A stretch of 64,000 nucleotides of DNA from Takakia lepidozioides (taxonomy: Eukaryota > Streptophyta > Takakiopsida > Takakiales > Takakiaceae), in NCBI GenBank assembly GCA_030704615.1, contig CM060731.1:40114001-40178000 (forward strand). Reading direction: 5' to 3'. The translations under genes and the position numbers were made by a program. Shown here one piece after another: positions 58,897 through 64,000 of this stretch (position 1 is its first letter; the number at the start of each line of letters is the position of its first letter). The notes below the pieces were generated by a model. It was given only the letters and a program-made list of their open reading frames with translations. It searched no databases and was not told where the DNA came from.

Positions 58897-60065
58897 TTAC
58901 GAACTTGCATACACTTTAGAGTCTATTGAGAAGCAAGTTGGCTGGATGGGTTTCCATCGCCACCAAGAACTACCTACTGTACCCATTGTTTGTACATTAT
59001 TTGTCCAGGACCCCTGGCACTGCCCCCGAATGTTGATGTCTGCTCGGTGGCGTTGATCAATGACATCCAGAAAGAGTGGATCCACCTTGATTTCGCTTCT
59101 CACATACACCTGTGCATAATCAACAGGCGAGAGCTTAATCAGAAACAAGAAGTGTAATCATTCCTCAACACCCAATAAGACATTGAAGACCATCTGTCCA
59201 GAGAATTGATCCTAAATCTCACGTTTTCTTAAGATTTCATTGTTGAAGAATCGTTTCCTACAACATCTTGCATGCGTTCACAGAGGAACACAAAGCAAAC
59301 CTTAATTGTGGTACCCAAACAAATCAAAGCACGCGAATTTCAATGCAGTACGTCATAATGATGCCTGTGCTTCCAAACCTTGATGTCACCCTTCACTGTA
59401 GCTTTAGCATGAAGAACCATTTCTCGTTTCGGTACATGATGAAACAAATCCTGCAGTTGATGGGTTGCTTCAAGTCCACTCATCCTGCAAGGAAGTTCCA
59501 GCATTTGCTCACTCTGCGCTCCCTGGTCTCCGGGATGTAGCTGTCTTACAAAACACCACATCACTTCACTTGAGCCCTAAACCACAGGCAAAAAAAACCT
59601 CATTACCAGTTGTCTATATCAAATTCAAAGTACTTGACATATACTTCGGAAGGGAAAGAGAGAGAGACGCACCACAACCTGTCCTAGCAGACTACCCCTG
59701 TAGAAAATCTCCATGATGGTCGCATGGAAACAAATCGGGGTGACATTAGGGTTTCGGACCATGACATAAATTGTGGTGTTGAGATCAATGACGGCGAGGA
59801 GCATAGACTCGGTGCTGGTGTGGAGACTGAAGCCACTCAGGGTGATGGATTTGATGATCATGGTGGGGTCTCGAGGTCTGTTGTACCAGCCAAATACTCG
59901 GGAATGGCGGCCATGGGTGATGACTATGATGGTGCCTTTCTTCGGTTTAGGCCTCTTTCGTCATTTTCACGAATAATAATCGTCTGCCCCGGATGCTCTG
60001 GATCATCATCACCTTCTAAGATAACTCTCTTCACCTTCCCATTCTCTTCGAAGACGATAGCCCTG
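58897..60065 (-). pseudogene. LEA_2-domain (NDR1/HIN1-like) protein gene, frameshifted
   Basis: Exons join in phase: about 60065-59679, 59540-59352 and 59109-58897. Exon 1 has IVFEENGKVKRVILEGDD, then, after a one-base shift near 59955, GTIIVITHGRHSRVFGWY, DPTMIIKSITLSGFSL and LNTTIYVMVRNPNVTPICFH, the LEA_2 NPN motif. Exon 2 ends KATVKGDIKVWKHRHHYD and exon 3 continues VYVRSEIKVDPLFLDV. LEA_2 proteins are beta-sandwich proteins of plant stress and membrane roles. The first visible exon starts after an acceptor (AAACAAACAG), so a 5' exon is missing or further upstream. Confidence 0.6.
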
Positions 60066-61565
60066 TTTGTTTAGACACTGGATAAATTACTATGCTTAGA
60101 ATTTGAGAATTTTGGGGCTGGCAAGTGAGAGAATAATCTGTTTGCGCTCTGACGACAGATTGCAGTCATGTTTACGAAGAGGATTTAATGCTCAAAATGC
60201 TTGCAAGTATCTTCCTCTTGGAGACGCTTGATATGACGCAGAAAGATGTTTCTGGATGCTGTGATACAGAGGTTCTTAAACTCTAAGAACTCGAGCTTAC
60301 CCTGTTTGCTACACCATCACTTGATCATTCCAATCGAATCTGCATTCAGCATGGTTTTCTCGCTGTTGCTTCTCGCGTATCATTACTCATGTTGTCCGGA
60401 GGATTTTTCTCTCAGACATTTAATCCCCTCCTCACATCTTCCGCTCTTCTCGCTGCAATTGCCAAGCACTCTGCGCAGATTTTCCGCATTCTCTACTGAG
60501 TAAAGTCAATTTCACACATGATACAGACATGAATATCACGACAACCGTCACTCTCCTGAGAGCAGGCACAAACACAGAAAGACTGCGCTCACAGGTTGCG
60601 AGACCATTCTCGAACTGAAGCGATAGGGCACCATTACCAAAATAATTCCACTCGCCGTGCAGGAATCAGTGGACGCTACATATTGCCGTGACACAAGATT
60701 CCACTGTCGTTCGCAGAGTAAGCGATATCATAGGGAGGGTGAGGGTCCCGTGAGCACACCTGAAGCCATTCGCAGATATCCGGGCGGAAAACTTCTTGTC
60801 AACAACTATTATATAGTATACTTGTCCTGCTGGTGGAAGGCGTTAACACAGGGCGCCCTGGCAGTGTTGATTAGCACATTTCCTAAAAGAAGCAAAACGC
60901 ATGGGGGTTTGTGTGCACGACAGTGGCTACAATTCACGACAGCGTGATAATTGCAGGTCACAAACGAGAGAAACAATCAATATGCCTATAATGCGGAAGA
61001 TATTACACGACATGCACTTCTTTACAACGGCACTCACAGAAGTGAAATGGGGCTGAGCGGATAGTTTCGAACACAAAGGTGACACCTGGATGAACTTGGT
61101 TCAAGTAACATCCATCAACTGCCACTCTCAAGGACAGTTTCACTCGAAAACAATTTGGCATTCGGTTCAAATTATCATATGAGAATTTGAACTCTCATTT
61201 CTACTACAGACAAAAATCACAAAAAAGCGCAACAGATTTTGCCCCAAATGTGACCAATCCCCATCCAGAACCTTTAGACCTCACATTGCGAACATGCCAG
61301 TATACCCGCACAAAATGTTAACTAGGTCATCCCCAAAATACCTGGTAGATAGACTGATAGTAAGATTAAGAGCAACAAAAAATAAAAAGTACCCAGCTTA
61401 CTCCCTCACGCATTCAGCCGTAAGGCTGTAAGCAGTCAAGTAAGGACAAAATACGAAGGAAGCCTGGGCGTAAGAGGGTTCGTAAGAGAAAAATTGGAAA
61501 TTAAAAGTAACATAGGATTCACTTTCATTTCATAAGATTCTGCTACAGAAGGTAACATCTGGATA
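60066..61565. other. Intergenic region, no supported gene
   Basis: Short ORFs only. No repeats or RNA genes recognised. Confidence 0.4.
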
Positions 61566-62175
61566 TTACCGCATGTTCCCTTCACGCACAACATCAATCA
61601 TATTATACAACTTCTTATCTGCCCTCTCTCGAATCTGCACATTACAGCAAAAAGCCAAGAGGTCAGAAAGGCCGTCTTGAACCTTATTCAGGCAATAATA
61701 TGAATACTAGAGGTACACGTGCGGTGACAAGCAGCTCATTGAGGTTGAGGTAGCATCTTCAAAAGCCTTAACTAGATACTCATAGTTGCCAGAACCACAC
61801 TCACTATTTGTCAAGTAGGTGGATATGTAAACTGGGGAGTTATATCTTTGTCGGATCTCACCTTCTTGGCTAAAAACAAGACTGCATCAACAGTCCCCTC
61901 TGCATATATTGATCTCCCGCAAACATTGTGCTGAAATTCGAAGTTGACCCTACAGGAACAAAAAGACCCAATTGGATATAATCAATACAAAAGTGAAGTA
62001 ATAATAACTCATGCTTCAGGAACCAGAAGCTTGAGGAATGTAATAACAGTGCATTGCTACTTCATAGGTAGGGAAGTATACGCACATGCCGTCTGGCGAA
62101 ACAACACGGTACGTATGAAAAGCATGGCCGTTGAGGTGTTCTTCAGGCACTTTCATTTCTTCGATTTGAAAGTAA
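61566..62175 (-). pseudogene. 3' exons of plant dihydrodipicolinate reductase (DapB)
   Basis: Three exons in phase: about 62175-62086 (MKVPEEHLNGHAFHTY, VVSPDG), 61949-61862 (VNFEFQHNVCGRSIYAEGTV) and 61634-61566 (KKLYNMIDVVREGNMR, stop). This is the C-terminal third of plastid 4-hydroxy-tetrahydrodipicolinate reductase, which makes tetrahydrodipicolinate in lysine synthesis. The exons are unbroken. The N-terminal NADPH-binding exons are absent upstream, where an AUG5 fragment lies on the same strand only about 140 bases away. Confidence 0.75.
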
Positions 62176-62317
62176 CACTTGCAAGAGAGCAAGCAACGGT
62201 GAAATATTAATCCCCAATCCTTAAGTAGGCAGAGGTTTTTAGTATCCAAATGTCGTTGTGAAAAGAGCTCCTGAAGAATGACCACTTGAACATACAATTA
62301 CAAGACTAGATACCGAC

Positions 62318-62823
62318 CTGAGACGCTCTGCGTCAGCTCGAATGTCAATCTCCTCAGTTTCTCAAGCAATGGCGGCCACAATTCCAGAGGTATATGCAGC
62401 TAAAGCCTGTAGTAGCAAAGGGGGGGTCTTCAGCGACGTAAGCGCAGTCTCTCGCACCTCCTCTGGTATGTTGTCCCCGTCCACCTCGAACCCAAGCTTG
62501 GCCACTTCCAGTTGGGTATGGTCCGGGTGGCTTCCCCCACCATCGTAAGCAGTAAAGGTCGTCCTTATTTTATGTGTTAGATCCTCAGCAAGGGCCTCAC
62601 AGGCTTGACGGATGGATCTCTCTCGTGGAGTCTCGGCCAAACCTGATTAGTTGGCTGGCCACTTTTCGCTGGCCCATGAAGAAAGTCAGGACTACAATCA
62701 GGGGACCCAGTTTTTCCGCTCTGTGCTCCCTGGCATGCATGAAGTTGACGTGAGTACTCCGCAAAAATACGAGTAGTCTGCTCAACCCGGTGCTCATAGG
62801 ATTCCATCAACACCTGCTTATGC
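62318..62823 (-). pseudogene. AUG5: Augmin subunit 5 (AUG5/HAUS5-like) fragment
   Basis: The exon starts after TTTGTAG: HKQVLMESYEHRVEQTT, FAEYSRQLHACQG; a possible 53-base intron (62695-62643); then LAETPRERSIRQACEAL, TTFTAYDGGG, LEVAKLGFEVDGD, PPLLLQALAAYT, and a TGA at 62362-62364 where relatives have Arg, then ETEEIDIRADAERLR to a donor at 62317. The blocks match plant AUG5, part of the eight-subunit augmin complex that nucleates microtubules on microtubules. The stop is what a C-to-T change in CGA would give. The upstream and downstream exons are missing. Confidence 0.7.
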
Positions 62824-63449
62824 CTACAAACGAAAATAAAATCAATCCCTGGTACAAGAAAACCTTGCTCAAAGAATCCAGCTATTAAAAGTTGTACGTT
62901 TTCTCTATCAATATCGTTTATTAATCTACTCGTAGCATCTAAAGGTGCAGCGGCTCAGGCTGAAATGCAAGACGCCACACCAACCAAACACATCAAAATC
63001 TCCATGCAAGGAAGCTCAAATGCCGTCTTCCGTGAAGACTACACAGACAATATCTACCCGAAACAGACCCCATTCCAAACTCCGAAACGAGGAGCTGGGC
63101 TTCAAAATGTGGTAGCCGTTGATACTAATTCCTAAGTCTGCTGAGAATACTGAGTACGATAGCCTCACATTTTTAAAACCACTCAAATGCTGAGCTACCA
63201 TGGCCAAATACAACTCATGGCACACAAAGAGAAAACGTATGTGATGAAACCCTGTAAGACTTTATTTACAACATGTACAATGGGTGAACGTGCATATGAT
63301 GTGAAGTTCCAAAAAAGGGGGGGGAGGAACAAGAAACAAGAGAAGAAAACAAAAAGCTATAGTAAGCTACTCAGCTAGAGAAAAAAACAAAAGCTATAGT
63401 AAGCTACTCAATCAGCGACGAAAACAGAAGCTATAGTAAACTACTCAAG
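62824..63449. other. Intergenic region
   Basis: No gene recognised. Short direct repeats of a 30-base unit (AAAAGCTATAGTAAGCTACTCA-like, split here) recur at about 63350-63450. Confidence 0.4.
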
Positions 63450-64000
63450 TAGAGCGACCCTCCCAGCCAACAGCCTGGAGGAGATCAGGCAAGGAGATAG
63501 GCAAAGTGTCAGGGAGAGGCGGAAGACGAGATGACGCGGAGCTAGCCACATCAGCCCGATGCAAAATAGAGATGGCTTGTGCTCTCTACAAAGCAACTGA
63601 AACATAGTAGGCGACAAGGACAGAGGCATGTGGGATGCCAGTGGACCCGCTCTTGGCTGCATGATGTGCACATGTCCGTAGGAAATCGTCGAAGTGCCGG
63701 TGCAATGAGCCAAATATTTCGACCGCCAGTGGAAGAAATGTGTCGGTGGGGTGACGATCGTTGTAGTCGCGCTCCTTGGCCTGGGCTGCTACAGTGGCTG
63801 CCGTGCCTGGTGTAGTAGCTGCGCGAGATAGCAGATCCGCTCGAGTGGGGCCGGCGAGAATGACATCTGCTAAGGTACGCAAACCATCTCTAGATAGGAC
63901 GATGTCAACACGGCGGCGTGTAGAGTGGGACGTGAGCGTGGGTCGTAGATGTGGTTGCTCACGCAGTACATGATACCCTGCCTCCCGAGCAATAGATGCC
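63450..64000 (-). pseudogene. LINE reverse transcriptase C-terminus, running off the right edge
   Basis: The minus-strand frame is open from the edge: REAGYHVLREQPHLRP, RRRVDIVLSRDG, ERDYNDRHPTDTFLPLAVE, IFGSLHRHFDDFLRTCAHH, then VSVAL, a TAG at about 63586, and RAQAISILHRAD. This is the C-terminal region of the plant reverse-transcriptase-like LINE family. TAG stands where the family has Gln, so C-to-T again. It ends about 63450. Confidence 0.7.

Noticed and set aside
1-64000. tRNA or rRNA genes
   Set aside because: No cloverleaf-consistent T-loop and anticodon stem combination or rRNA core was recognised by eye; a tRNAscan run would be decisive.

Overview
This is eukaryotic plant nuclear DNA, with a mid GC content and GT-AG introns. 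Host genes include a plant-type PPR-DYW RNA-editing factor, a LEA_2 protein and fragments of chloroplast ALB3, plant-type DapB and augmin AUG5. A CEP131/AZI1 basal-body gene points to a lineage that still makes flagellated sperm: a charophyte alga such as Chara, a bryophyte, a lycophyte or a fern. I lean towards a Chara-like genome from its transposon content and compact introns, but the sequence alone does not decide it.

Layout. (1) 1-7.4 kb, element A: a decayed DDE transposase-like ORF on the minus strand, running off the left edge, lies divergent from a broken multi-exon plus-strand gene with a ParB-like domain and a beta-class N6/N4 DNA methyltransferase-like domain. Two of its introns carry copies of a ~24-bp palindrome. 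(2) 7.4-10.7 kb: intergenic, with a LINE tail. (3) 10.8-23.2 kb: a NOL11-like gene (minus) divergent from CEP131 (plus, 15 exons traced), whose introns hold same-strand LINE tails. (4) 24.7-29.3 kb: a two-exon RNase P subunit gene (Rpp21/RPR2) and an intact single-exon 1061-aa PPR-DYW gene, both minus. (5) 31.1-54.05 kb: a decayed LTR retrotransposon on the minus strand, split inside its integrase by a 19.6-kb element B (32678-52274) with 28-bp CACTA-like inverted repeats. (6) 54.1-54.5 kb: a hAT-type MITE. (7) 55.5-62.8 kb: a mosaic of pieces of host genes (ALB3, COX5b, an unknown gene, LEA_2, DapB, AUG5) on both strands. (8) 63.45-64 kb: a LINE reverse transcriptase C-terminus.

The candidate new system is in elements A and B. 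Their transposases look unrelated, yet both carry a ParB-like domain and a methyltransferase-like protein, and both carry their own family of ~24-bp palindromes: 11-bp arms around a 2-bp spacer, different sequence in each element, found in introns and intergenic DNA. Element B has 14 copies over 15 kb. One reading is a self-recognition module, with parS-like or methylation sites read by element-encoded proteins. Element B also carries three FCP1-like HAD proteins and a protein with an RNA polymerase II CTD-like tail. Most element genes have frameshifts or stops, so these copies are probably inactive and intact relatives are needed for any test.
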